The notes below the pieces were generated by a model. That model saw only the letters and a list, made by a program, of their open reading frames with translations, was not told the DNA's origin and searched no databases. From Planctomycetota bacterium (lineage in GTDB: Bacteria > Planctomycetota > Planctomycetia > Planctomycetales > Planctomycetaceae), in contig JAQCEJ010000042.1 in NCBI GenBank assembly GCA_027618475.1, forward strand, positions 1 to 42,679: a stretch of 42,679 nt of DNA, read 5' to 3'. Of this stretch, positions 1 to 8,487 are shown in pieces. The position numbers were made by a program, and so were the translations under genes. Within the stretch, counting starts at the first letter, position 1. Each line of letters starts with the position of its first letter.

Positions 1-287
1 CCCCCGCCACCCGACCCATTGTGTTAAACCCGATTGCCCTGGTGTTTCGCGAACTCGCCCTCGTCAGAAGCCGCACTTCTCGTTAAAATTCCCTACCAGC
101 TGATTCATATCCCTCTAGGCGCTGTGTTGGTCGTGGACGTTATGACGTTCAATCTGTCGCCGATTGGGTTATGAAACCAGTGGAACGTTCCTGTAGGATT
201 CCTTCGGCAGGGCTATTGTGCCCTCTAAAGAAGGTGTCAAACGGTATCGCATACAAACAGGGAATTGCGGTGACGAGTTCATACACC
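1..287. other. Left-edge intergenic region with repeats
   Basis: No convincing gene is visible here. Positions 1-12 are the reverse complement of 42652-42663, so the window starts inside a repeat arm. Positions 98-181 hold one copy of an 84-nt element with inverted ends, described as its own feature. A short hairpin (AGGGC-TATTGT-GCCCT) lies near 213-228. The panC reading frame stays open back to 171, but that extension crosses the repeat element and adds nothing typical of PanC, so I treat it as non-coding. Confidence 0.6.
98..181 (-). repeat. 84-nt inverted-end element, copy 1
   Basis: Read on the minus strand it begins ACTGGTTTCATAACCC and ends GGGATATGAATCAGCT, 84 nt in all. Copy 2 (39489-39572) has the same two ends at exactly the same spacing, while the 52 nt between them do not align. 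The two ends are near reverse complements and could form a long hairpin with one mismatch and one bulge. Its nature is unknown: a short palindromic mobile repeat, a binding site pair or a structured RNA are all possible. Confidence 0.55.
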
Positions 288-1190
288 ATGCCTGTACCGG
301 CGGAAGTTCGCGAGTTGTCGATCTATGAAGACGTGACGGAAATACGTCATGCCATTGCTGCAGCGCGGCGCGATGGCAAGCGGATCGGTGTGGTTCCCAC
401 GATGGGGGCGTTGCATGCGGGTCACCTGAGTCTGATCGAAGCCGCCAGAGCCGAATGCGAATTCGTCGTCGTAACGATTTTTGTGAATCCGACGCAGTTC
501 GGTCCCCAGGAGGATCTGTCGCGTTACCCGCGCCCGATAGCAGCCGATGTCGATGAATGCCGTCGGTTGGGCGTCGATGCTGTATTCCACCCGCAAGCCG
601 AGACGATTTATCCTTCCGACTTCAAAACGTTCGTAAACGTCGAAGATTTATCGAACAAATGGGAAGGAGCCTTCCGTCCTGGACATTTTCGCGGCGTGGC
701 GACCGTTGTACTGAAACTCTTTACGATTGTACAACCCGACGTCGCGTACTTCGGTCAGAAGGATTTTCAGCAGCAACTCATCATCAAACGGATGTGCCGC
801 GATCTGAATGTGCCTGTTGAACTTCGGGTCTGCCCGATCGTGCGTGATACCGACGGATTGGCGCTCAGCAGCCGAAATGTCTATCTCTCGCCGTCAGAAC
901 GAAACTCGTCACTCGTATTGTCGCGGTCTTTATTATTCGGAGAGAAAGAACTCCACGCTCCGGAGGCGAACATCACTGCCATCGTGAAAGTGATGCGCGA
1001 AATGGTCGGTTCAGAGAAGGGTGTCACCCTTGAATATCTTATCATCGCCGACCCGAATACGTTGGAAGAGATTACGGAACCGCAACGACAAATGGTATTG
1101 CTCGTGGCGGCTCGCGTCGGAACGACCCGACTGATTGACAACGTGCTCGTCTTGTTACCACATCTTGCGGAGCATTCCCGCATTGAGTAA
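288..1190 (+). CDS. panC: Pantothenate synthetase (pantoate--beta-alanine ligase)
   Basis: Cytoplasmic enzyme of coenzyme A biosynthesis. It condenses pantoate with beta-alanine using ATP through a pantoyl-adenylate. Seen in the sequence: PTMGALHAGH, the HIGH-type nucleotidyltransferase motif; the NPTQFGPQEDLSRYPR segment; YFGQKDFQQ; and DGLALSSRN before the C-terminal part. From the ATG at 288 the product is 300 aa, close to the family's usual 280-300. A GTG at 270 and an ATG at 171 are in frame but give long, non-homologous leaders, and 288 has no strong ribosome-binding site. The gene is followed 24 bp later by lgt in the same direction, so the two may be co-transcribed. No other pan gene is in the window. 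Confidence 0.95.
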   Translation: MPVPAEVRELSIYEDVTEIRHAIAAARRDGKRIGVVPTMGALHAGHLSLIEAARAECEFVVVTIFVNPTQFGPQEDLSRYPRPIAADVDECRRLGVDAVFHPQAETIYPSDFKTFVNVEDLSNKWEGAFRPGHFRGVATVVLKLFTIVQPDVAYFGQKDFQQQLIIKRMCRDLNVPVELRVCPIVRDTDGLALSSRNVYLSPSERNSSLVLSRSLLFGEKELHAPEANITAIVKVMREMVGSEKGVTLEYLIIADPNTLEEITEPQRQMVLLVAARVGTTRLIDNVLVLLPHLAEHSRIE

Positions 1191-1214
1191 TGGCAGAAAA
1201 ACAGAGATCAAAAC

Positions 1215-2282
1215 ATGCGACAGGTCTTATTGTGGCTCTCTTTGGAACATCCCTGGTCGGCCGGAACCTTAAACGGTGTTGAATTTGTCGGAGCCGCCTA
1301 CTTGTGGTTGTTCGTCGGACTCGTGGGAATGATATTCGCCTACGTACGACGCCATGATTGGCCGATTCGTGATTGGACCGGGGCGATCATTTTCTGGGTC
1401 GTTGGTGGAGTTGTCGTTCACCTGGCGTTTCCCGTGTCGAGACTGACAGCGGTGCCGGTTTACGGTTACGGATTCATGTTGTTTCTTGCGTTTGTCGTCG
1501 GCGGTTCGCTGGCGATGGGACGGGCAAGAAGTGTGCAGATCGACCCCAACCTGATCTGGGATGCCGGACTGTGGGTCTTCGTCGGCGGCATTTTCGGCGC
1601 GCGACTGTTCTACTGCGTGCAATATCCCGAGATTGTCTTTGGCGGCAAATCGGGATTGAAACTGTTGCTGGCTTTTTTCGATCTTCCGAGTGGCGGAATT
1701 GTGCTGTATGGCGGAGTCATTGGTGGCGGAATCGCGTTTTTTCTATTCTGTCATCGCAAAAATATTTCGCCACTACAACTCGCCGACGTGCTGGCACCTT
1801 CGGTTTTCGTGGGCCTGATGTTCGGTCGGATCGGGTGTCTGCTCAATGGTTGCTGTTTTGGCGACCGCTGTGAATTGCCATGGGCCATTGAATTCGCGAA
1901 AGGGAGTGTCCCCTATAACGTGCTTTTGAGTCGCGGATTTCTCACCGGTGACGAGGCAAATACATTTTCTTTGCATCCCACACAGGTTTACAGTGCCGTT
2001 AATGCCCTGTTTCTGGCGATTCTGCTCACGATGTATTATCCACGGCGCTCTCGTGATGGAGCCGTTCTCGCTTTGGGGTGGATCATCTATCCGGTCACAC
2101 GATTCATGATCGAATTTTTGCGCGGCGATGAGATGGGGAAATTCGGAACCTCGTTTACCATCGCCCAGTGGATCGGTGTCGGTTTGTTCGTCAGCGGGTT
2201 GATTTTCTGGGGGGTGATTTCCCGAGAACGGCGACTTGCGGACGGATTGGTCTCCTCAACGACAGCAACAGGATCGGGATAA
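1215..2282 (+). CDS. lgt: Prolipoprotein diacylglyceryl transferase
   Basis: Inner-membrane enzyme that moves diacylglyceryl from phosphatidylglycerol to the lipobox cysteine of prolipoproteins, the first step of lipoprotein maturation. The product is 355 aa and strongly hydrophobic, with about seven membrane segments. The signature region GRIGCLLNGCCFGD matches the Lgt GR-x-G...N motif with extra cysteines. HPTQVYSA and FLRGDE match conserved C-terminal segments. It is somewhat longer than the roughly 290 aa of the E. coli enzyme, partly because of an N-terminal hydrophobic extension. It lies just behind panC. At least two predicted lipoproteins in this window (13426 and 13857) would be substrates. 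Confidence 0.95.
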   Translation: MRQVLLWLSLEHPWSAGTLNGVEFVGAAYLWLFVGLVGMIFAYVRRHDWPIRDWTGAIIFWVVGGVVVHLAFPVSRLTAVPVYGYGFMLFLAFVVGGSLAMGRARSVQIDPNLIWDAGLWVFVGGIFGARLFYCVQYPEIVFGGKSGLKLLLAFFDLPSGGIVLYGGVIGGGIAFFLFCHRKNISPLQLADVLAPSVFVGLMFGRIGCLLNGCCFGDRCELPWAIEFAKGSVPYNVLLSRGFLTGDEANTFSLHPTQVYSAVNALFLAILLTMYYPRRSRDGAVLALGWIIYPVTRFMIEFLRGDEMGKFGTSFTIAQWIGVGLFVSGLIFWGVISRERRLADGLVSSTTATGSG

Positions 2283-2445
2283 TCATCGTCCGTTAATGGC
2301 TTAACAGATGAAAAATCGTCGGAACGATAACAAAGTGAGCGCGGTCACGAGTTTGGTCTATTACGTTTGTAATCGTCCTGACGAGGCGGTTTTCCGTTCG
2401 AAGTCTCGGCGACGAATCACCTCATAGATAAAAGCCGATATTTGC

Positions 2446-3075
2446 GTGGATACGAAACTTTTGGGGAACTCTGGCACGACTTCGGACGTCTCAACAAAAG
2501 ACATCGTGACACGTACCGACTCCGAAATCATTGACGTATGTTTACAAGGGCGTACTGAAGCGTTCGGCGTACTCGTCGCGCGCCATCAGGATCGTCTGTA
2601 CAACACACTCGTGAAAGTTCTTGGTTCGGCTGACGCTGCACAAGAAGCCACCCAAACGGCCTTCGTTCAAGCCTTCCACCGATTAACGACGTTTCAAGGG
2701 GAGTCGGCGTTTTACTCCTGGCTCTTTCGAATCGCGGTTAACGTTGCCATCACCGAAAAAAGAAAGCAGCGACAGATGGTCGCATCCGTAGAAAATGTAC
2801 AAGCCAAGACAGGTCAGGAACCTGTCGATCAGCGACGCGATAATCATCCCTCACACGCCATGGAAGTCGAGGAGAGTCAGCGATTGATTCGTCAGGCTCT
2901 ATCGGAATTACCGTCCGATCACCGAACCATGTTGATCCTTAAGGAAATCGAAGGACTCTCGTACGAAGAAATCGCTCAAGCCTGTCAATGTCCGATTGGT
3001 ACTGTCCGCAGCCGGTTGCATCGGGCACGACAAGAGTTGAAAGAAAAATTGAAACTGGTCATGCCGTCTTTATAG
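2446..3075 (+). CDS. ECF-family RNA polymerase sigma factor
   Basis: A sigma-70 family factor of the extracytoplasmic-function (RpoE-like) type, 209 aa, expected to redirect RNA polymerase when released by its anti-sigma partner. Region 2 spans about residues 35-100 (AFGVLVARHQDRLYNTL, then FQGESAFYSWLFRIAVN). Region 4 spans about 140-200 (LSELPSDHRTMLILKEIEGL, then the helix-turn-helix YEEIAQACQCPIGTVRSRLH). The start is a GTG at 2446; no ATG gives a full region 2, and no ribosome-binding site is obvious. An anti-sigma gene follows after 109 bp, and sppA converges on that pair. The paired arrangement implies autoregulation, but I could not identify a sigma-specific promoter. The target regulon is unknown. 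Confidence 0.92.
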   Translation: MDTKLLGNSGTTSDVSTKDIVTRTDSEIIDVCLQGRTEAFGVLVARHQDRLYNTLVKVLGSADAAQEATQTAFVQAFHRLTTFQGESAFYSWLFRIAVNVAITEKRKQRQMVASVENVQAKTGQEPVDQRRDNHPSHAMEVEESQRLIRQALSELPSDHRTMLILKEIEGLSYEEIAQACQCPIGTVRSRLHRARQELKEKLKLVMPSL

Positions 3076-3184
3076 CTGTTGTAAAAGAGGAACCCTCATT
3101 CCGAAGATTCAAGGATGAAGATATTGTTTTACTTCCCAACATTTTGTTTCAAAATTGGTTCTATTCAAACGTGAGATACGGGTT

Positions 3185-4990
3185 ATGAACGTCAGGTTAC
3201 CCGATGATTGGATTTCTGCTTATCACGACGGGGAGTTGACCCCCTCCGAACGTGAGGAGGCCGATCGCCAATTGGAGACATCACCGGCCGCCCGCGCCGA
3301 ATTGGAGAGTTATCGTGAGCTTTCCCGCAGGATCGGTGCCTTGCCGATCGATGCGGCTCCAGGGGAATTGCGGCACGCCGTGATGTTGCAGACAGAACGA
3401 ACGTTGCTGATTCCCGAAACGGAAGCGGCTGCGGTTCACGTACCATCGGGATTAGCTGTCCGTCATGTTCGCCGTTGGCAGATGACAGGCGTCGTCACTG
3501 CCGCCGGTTTGCTGATCGCCGTTACGCTTTGGACAGCAGTCGATGTTTCTCGTCGTAATTCAGACGAAAAGAGTCTAAGCGTTGTTGCGAAGAGCGAATT
3601 GCCGGCGGCAAACCTCGCCGTCGACGCGCATCCTGCCGAGAGCAATGCGATTGGGGACGCCTCTCTCACGGGACCGTATATGGGGGCAATTTCTAACTCT
3701 ATGGTTTTTGATGGCAATGAGATCGCGTCCGATGAAACCCTCTCGGTTGACGTCGCTATGAGAGGAAGCGAGAGCATGCAACCAGTACGTGGTCAATCTC
3801 TCAGCCAGGCTGTCAGGCGAGAGCTGTTACAGAACCCACAGTTGCTGGGTCAGATGTTTTATTATTTCCCCTCCAATGACGATCAGGTTGCGGTTGTCGA
3901 AATGACTGTTGTCGACGTGCGGAAATCCGCCGGGCAATTACAGGTCTTATTGTCGCAAAATGCGGTATTGCCGGAACAGGTACGTGTCAACGATGGGGAC
4001 TCACTTCGCGCCGTCGAAACGTCGGCGAAGGATGAGCCCGATGGTGTTAGCGACTCCTCTTCGGATGTTGAATACGGCTATTCTGAGGAGTTAATTGCGG
4101 TCTTTGTGCAGGCGACCCCCGAACAATTGGCGGCAACCGTTCGCGAATTGGATTTGAATGCCGACGTGGTTAATTTCTCATTGCATCCCCCTTTGCAGGC
4201 CAACGTTGCTCAACTTGCCAGTGGTGACACGCAGGTGTGGAAACAATTAGATGAATCGCTGATGCAACCATCGGAAGGGGAGACGGAATTCACGGACGAC
4301 TCCTCCGATGTGAGAGAAGTTCGAGAACCGATCGCAACGAAAACAAGCGACGGGGTCGTCGGCGATAAAACGAATGCCGATCGAATCGCATCAGATTCTC
4401 GCGTCGCAAAGTCGCAAACGAATCGACTTCAGAACAATAATGGCGAGGGAGATTCACAACCGCTCGCGATGAGGAAATCGAAGGTACAACCGGTTGAGCC
4501 TGCAAAACTCCCTTCGACAGGGGTGAATGCGGATTTCGATGCCGACGTTGCCATCGCCTTAAAACCGGGGGAAACGAGAAACTCGTTGGGCGTCGAAACG
4601 GTTCAGGCGGCACGCGATGCTCGCGCCGGTTTGTCGTATCAGATGGTCTTGCCGGTTCCCGCAGAAAGTCTTTTGAGTCAGCGAAGTCAAAAAGAGCGTC
4701 TTAGACGTCCAATCGTCCGCTCCCAGGCGAAGGCAAAATACGATAAGGCAACCCAAGCGGCGACGCGCGACAGCGAACATGTGTTTGACGATGCTGTAAC
4801 AGCGAAGAAACCATCGTTCGCGGTCCTCGCCGAAACTCAGCAGTCATCTTCGGCCGAGGCGATGAGTGAAGTTGAATCATCCCCCGCTTTGCCGGAGGTT
4901 AGAGTTCTCTTCGTCTTCACGCACCCACGTCATGCGATTATACCGGAATCCAGCGGTCAGAAAAAAATCGATCGCGGCCACAGGAAATAG
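3185..4990 (+). CDS. Membrane anti-sigma factor with a large extracytoplasmic domain
   Basis: 601 aa from the ATG at 3185; an in-frame ATG at 3155 is less likely. The first 65 residues (DDWISAYHDGELTPSEREEA and the helices after it) look like the anti-sigma domain that binds an ECF factor. They lack the His-x3-Cys-x2-Cys zinc ligands of the zf-HC2 class. One membrane segment follows at about residues 99-120. The remaining roughly 480 residues should lie outside the cytoplasm; they are acidic, Ser/Asp-rich and low in complexity, ending in a hydrophobic VRVLFVFTH strand. The gene follows the sigma factor, so I infer it holds that factor at the membrane until a signal or proteolysis frees it. 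The function of the long outer part is not recognisable. Confidence 0.82.
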   Translation: MNVRLPDDWISAYHDGELTPSEREEADRQLETSPAARAELESYRELSRRIGALPIDAAPGELRHAVMLQTERTLLIPETEAAAVHVPSGLAVRHVRRWQMTGVVTAAGLLIAVTLWTAVDVSRRNSDEKSLSVVAKSELPAANLAVDAHPAESNAIGDASLTGPYMGAISNSMVFDGNEIASDETLSVDVAMRGSESMQPVRGQSLSQAVRRELLQNPQLLGQMFYYFPSNDDQVAVVEMTVVDVRKSAGQLQVLLSQNAVLPEQVRVNDGDSLRAVETSAKDEPDGVSDSSSDVEYGYSEELIAVFVQATPEQLAATVRELDLNADVVNFSLHPPLQANVAQLASGDTQVWKQLDESLMQPSEGETEFTDDSSDVREVREPIATKTSDGVVGDKTNADRIASDSRVAKSQTNRLQNNNGEGDSQPLAMRKSKVQPVEPAKLPSTGVNADFDADVAIALKPGETRNSLGVETVQAARDARAGLSYQMVLPVPAESLLSQRSQKERLRRPIVRSQAKAKYDKATQAATRDSEHVFDDAVTAKKPSFAVLAETQQSSSAEAMSEVESSPALPEVRVLFVFTHPRHAIIPESSGQKKIDRGHRK

Positions 4991-4995
4991 CAAAG

Positions 4996-5023
4996 TTCGC
5001 ATTTTTCCGAATCTGGATGCGAA
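4996..5023. terminator. Stem-loop between convergent genes
   Basis: TTCGCAT at 4996-5002 and ATGCGAA at 5017-5023 form a 7-bp stem with a 14-nt loop, in the 35-bp gap between the anti-sigma gene and sppA, which face each other. A run of five T follows the left arm. It could serve as a weak two-way terminator; the position is more persuasive than the stem. Confidence 0.35.
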
Positions 5024-5025
5024 GT

Positions 5026-6060
5026 CTATTCGTTTCGTACGACAAGTCCCCATGAACAGAGATAAAGAGCCCGCGGTATTGTCGCTTCGACGAGCGTCTG
5101 CCAGGGATCGGGTTTCGCTTTGATCGATCCGGTGAAAATATCGATCAACGTGGGGGGCGATGTGTACTTCACCCGTTTTACTGATGTCAGTCCGAGTTGA
5201 TCCTGCAACGCCTGAATCGCTTCTTCTTCATAACCGATGACGTCGACGAGACCGGCTTTCATAGCACCATCCGCCGTGAAAATACGGCCGGTGGCGAGCT
5301 TTCGGACTCCTGCTTCATCCAGCGAACTCCGATTGTCGGCAATAACTTTGACAAAGCGTACGAATGCGTCGTCGATGATTTCCTTCCAGACCGCTTCCTC
5401 GTTTTCGGTCAACTTGCGAAACGGGCTGAGCGAATCTTTGAATTCACCTGTCTTGAGCGGGTCGGCCGTAACGCCCCAGCGCTGAGCTAATTCACTCACA
5501 TCGTATCGCGGAATGATCACGCCGATCGATCCGGTCCAGGTTGTCGGTTCGGCAAAAATCTTTGCCTCGGGACCGGCCCCCATCGCCACGTAGAGACCTC
5601 CTGAAGCAGCCAGCCGTTTCATTGAAACGACCATAGGTTTTGTTTTTCGGACTTGCGTCATTTTGTGATAGATCTGATGGCTGTCGGCGACGAGACCACC
5701 AGGACTGTCGATGATCACGGCGATCCCTTTGACATGCTCATCTTTTTCCGCTTTTTCGAGAGCCTTCAGGATGCGTTCGGTGAATGGTGACATGATCGTA
5801 CCGCTGATTTCGAGAACTGCAATCTTGTCGACGGCCGTGGAGTCACCGGAGTGGTATTCTTCGCTGGGGCCACTGGTATCGACAAATTGCGATGAGACCA
5901 TCGAGAACATAGCAAAGTTAAACATGATCGACATGATGAGAAAAGTTCCCACGATCCGGCTCCACCAGCGTCGCGGAGGGGGGGGAGGAACTTGAATGAT
6001 GATTGGCTGAACTTGACTGTGTGGCGAGTCGGAATCGGGAGAAGTCGTTGAAGAGTTCAT
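5026..6060 (-). CDS. sppA: Signal peptide peptidase SppA-like S49 serine protease
   Basis: A membrane-bound protease thought to degrade cleaved signal peptides and other membrane-associated peptides. From the ATG at 6060 it is 344 aa, the size of the short (B. subtilis-type) SppA. It has a proline-rich cytoplasmic N-terminus, one membrane anchor (GTFLIMSIMFNFAMFSMV) and a single S49 domain. Seen in that domain: IDSPGG, the nucleophile serine in AASGGLYVAMGAG, TWTGSIGV, and the probable general-base lysine in TGEFKDSLSPFR. The ORF is open to 6099, but the ATG at 6060 removes an atypical 13-residue leader. It converges on the sigma/anti-sigma pair. A role in the same envelope response is possible, though it is transcribed separately. 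Confidence 0.9.
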   Translation of the reverse strand: MNSSTTSPDSDSPHSQVQPIIIQVPPPPPRRWWSRIVGTFLIMSIMFNFAMFSMVSSQFVDTSGPSEEYHSGDSTAVDKIAVLEISGTIMSPFTERILKALEKAEKDEHVKGIAVIIDSPGGLVADSHQIYHKMTQVRKTKPMVVSMKRLAASGGLYVAMGAGPEAKIFAEPTTWTGSIGVIIPRYDVSELAQRWGVTADPLKTGEFKDSLSPFRKLTENEEAVWKEIIDDAFVRFVKVIADNRSSLDEAGVRKLATGRIFTADGAMKAGLVDVIGYEEEAIQALQDQLGLTSVKRVKYTSPPTLIDIFTGSIKAKPDPWQTLVEATIPRALYLCSWGLVVRNE

Positions 6061-6601
6061 TAAGGCAACCTTATGCGAGAGTTTTCGATAGTCGTCCATG
6101 GAAGGTACGAAATGAAATCAGTTTGTTACGAGAAGCAGGTGTCAGACGTAACGTTATATTGAGTAAGAGATTACACGTCGAATATTGTGTTGACCCCCAA
6201 GGTAATAGATTCCGTTTGGCAATTTGAGGGGACTGCATGGACTTTGTCGATGATTCGGATTGTATTGCTAAGCAGGATCGTACCTGTGTTAGAACTGGCA
6301 TTTCAATCAAACGAAGAAATACCGATGTGATCGTCATCGTCGATACATACGGTAACACATTTCGGCGTGAAGCTGAAACCGGTCTTTTGATCTGGCTGTT
6401 CGGGAAGCATCGATCCGTAAAGCAAACACAGAACAAATCTGCGGAACGTGAAACAGCTCTGGTCGGATTATCCGTAGCAGGTTCTGTCACTGCAAGTCGA
6501 TTCGATTCGATTGGCAAGTGGTAGAACCCGAATCGAAACAAATACCTATTCAATTGAGATGCCAATCGCATTTGTGTCTCACAGCAGGAGACTGTTGTAT
6601 C
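6061..6601. other. Long divergent intergenic region
   Basis: This 541-bp region separates sppA (minus) from the YHS-like gene (plus), so it should hold two promoters. I see no well-matched -35/-10 pair on either strand. Open frames at 6237-6524 (plus) and 6071-6571 (minus) translate to sequences with no domain, no ribosome-binding site and no family resemblance, so I do not call them. The purine-rich stretch before 6602 (AGCAGGAGA) is a plausible ribosome-binding site for the downstream gene. Confidence 0.5.
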
Positions 6602-8233
6602 ATGGGTCGATGGAATATTTGGCGCTGGAATGAGAATTCAATCCGATCGTTGGTTACCGTTGCTGTTTCTGGCGCGGCGCTGGCGACCGTTTCCGGAGTC
6701 CTAGTGGGATTCAACACGGCAAATGCACAGTCGGCTGATGGTCGACCGGTCGAACATTCTCATCTTACGACCGAGACGACGGTCACCCGTGATGGCAAAC
6801 CGGTCACCCGTACGTTGCGTCCGATGACTCCTCGTGGGAATTATGAGACTCCCGAACAAATTCGGGCGCGTTATTCGCAATTAAAGAGCGAATTGGGCCG
6901 TGGCAGAAATTCGGTTCCAGTAACCGAACGAAGCGCCACCACGACAACATACCGCGCCCCAGCTGACGAATTTGCCCCATCGGTTACGAGCAGTCACGGT
7001 TCGATTCCGATCGTACAAGTTCAGAATCGCCGCATCGTCGATTCGAACGACCTCGAATCGTCCGAGCCATCTGCGGTTCAACAAAAACTTCAGGAACTTT
7101 ATGATCGTAATAACCTCGAAGCTCCTCCGATGACGTTGAAAGAACTCAAACGTCAAGACGGGCGTCGATTTGCGAAACGAGCCCCGAAAATCGAAGCAGA
7201 CGAAGAAAAACCGAGTTTGCTACAACGCCTGAATCCATTCAGCCGATTCGTTGATAAGGAGGACTCGGATAGCCAATTGCCCGAATCAGCTCCAGAAGCT
7301 GTGGAAATTGATGAAGCGTTCCCTTCGGAACTCGAGCACGAATCTAAGATTCGAAAGCTCACAAAACATTACCGGAGACCCACGCAGAGTTCATCAGACG
7401 GAGCCGTGCCGGCTCCCCCCCGAACGACGGCGAAGAAGGAAGTGAAGCAGCCGGCTTCCGCTGAGCGCGTTTCGACGCGAAAGAATTCGAGGTCCGACGT
7501 CGATGCTGCGCCGGCGGTCTCGAAGAGAACGACGCGCAATGACAGAAAACCGACAGGTGATCTTCCAGTGATCGTGCCGCAGGCTGACCCGGCCTTCAGC
7601 GAAGCGAACCCGTCTGCAGACCTGCCGACGGTGGTTCCTGAAGGGAATGGCGAATTCGATCTTGATTTGCCCCTCCCGGTCGAACCAGGAACGGATTCAG
7701 ACTTAGAACTGGATCTCGACAGCCTCGATTCCTTTGACGACGAACCCGAGTCGTTGAATGATCAGTTCACCGATGAAACGGAACGCGACGCCAGTACGCC
7801 TCCTAAGCTTTCGAAGATCGATACCGCCAGGGAAGATCATAAACTGGTGCAGATACCAGCGGAAATTGACCCAGCAACCGAAGCAAAAATGCAACAAATC
7901 GCCGCACGCGGCTCGGTCGCAGGCATGAAGGGGTTCTGCCCAGTCACCTTAAAGAATAATCGTGAGTTGAAAGATGCGAAACCCGAATTCAATTCGATCT
8001 ATCAGGGAGTCGTCTACGGTTTCAGCTCTCGTGAAGCCAAAGAGGAATTCGACAATGATCCCGAACAGTTTGTTCCCGCCATTCAGGGCCGTGATATCGT
8101 GCTCAAGGCGAGTAATGTCGACGCGCCGGGATCGCTAGATTACGCACTCTGGTATCGCCACCATCTGTACTTGTTCAGTTCGCCGGAGACGATGCAGGAA
8201 TTCTCCGCATCGCCCGAAGATTACGCCAGGTAA
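6602..8233 (+). CDS. Secreted protein with two C-terminal YHS-like modules
   Basis: 543 aa from the ATG at 6602, which follows a GCAGGAGA ribosome-binding site. An in-frame ATG at 6518 would bury the signal sequence. Residues about 15-43 form a signal peptide ending ANAQS, so the protein is exported. The middle 370 residues are charged, low in complexity and rich in Asp, Glu, Pro and Arg. The last 105 residues hold two repeats of a YHS-like fold. The first runs GFCPVTLKNNRELKDAKPEF, then YQGVVYGFSSREAKEEFDND and PEQFVP; the second has LWYRHHLYLFSSPETMQEF then SPEDYA. YHS domains often bind metal through cysteines, but only one Cys (FCPV) remains here. A scaffold or peptide-binding role is possible; the function is unknown. 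Confidence 0.75.
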   Translation: MGRWNIWRWNENSIRSLVTVAVSGAALATVSGVLVGFNTANAQSADGRPVEHSHLTTETTVTRDGKPVTRTLRPMTPRGNYETPEQIRARYSQLKSELGRGRNSVPVTERSATTTTYRAPADEFAPSVTSSHGSIPIVQVQNRRIVDSNDLESSEPSAVQQKLQELYDRNNLEAPPMTLKELKRQDGRRFAKRAPKIEADEEKPSLLQRLNPFSRFVDKEDSDSQLPESAPEAVEIDEAFPSELEHESKIRKLTKHYRRPTQSSSDGAVPAPPRTTAKKEVKQPASAERVSTRKNSRSDVDAAPAVSKRTTRNDRKPTGDLPVIVPQADPAFSEANPSADLPTVVPEGNGEFDLDLPLPVEPGTDSDLELDLDSLDSFDDEPESLNDQFTDETERDASTPPKLSKIDTAREDHKLVQIPAEIDPATEAKMQQIAARGSVAGMKGFCPVTLKNNRELKDAKPEFNSIYQGVVYGFSSREAKEEFDNDPEQFVPAIQGRDIVLKASNVDAPGSLDYALWYRHHLYLFSSPETMQEFSASPEDYAR

Positions 8234-8282
8234 TCGATAACGGTTCTCGAATAGAAACCGTCAAGCATACGACCCATCATCA

Positions 8283-8319
8283 GAAACGACTTTCAATCCC
8301 GGCGGTTGAAGGTCGTTTC
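8283..8319. terminator. Strong stem-loop downstream of the YHS-like gene
   Basis: GAAACGACTTTCAA and TTGAAGGTCGTTTC pair over 14 bp, one of them G-T, around a 9-nt loop (TCCCGGCGG). It starts 49 bp after the stop of the YHS-like gene, in the convergent gap before hpnD. The downstream strand continues GATGTTTTCAC, a weak T-run. A transcription terminator is the simplest reading. Confidence 0.65.
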
Positions 8320-8487
8320 GATGTTTTCACGTCGAAAACTGTGCACTCGGCGGTGTGAAGTGGATGGCCTAACTTAAGACGTGATGCGCGAGCTTATCTG
8401 CTCAAAGGTGGCCCGCCACTTGTTGACTTGTAGCCGGCCTTGGTGACGTTCCATCAATCAGAGAGAGACTAGTATCCAGACGCGGAC

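Noticed and set aside
6237-6524. Plus-strand frame of 95 codons in the divergent gap
   Set aside because: No ribosome-binding site, signal sequence or recognisable family; the real gene begins at 6602.
6071-6571. Minus-strand frame of 166 codons in the divergent gap
   Set aside because: No homologous motifs or ribosome-binding site, and an amino-acid mix unlike the neighbouring genes.
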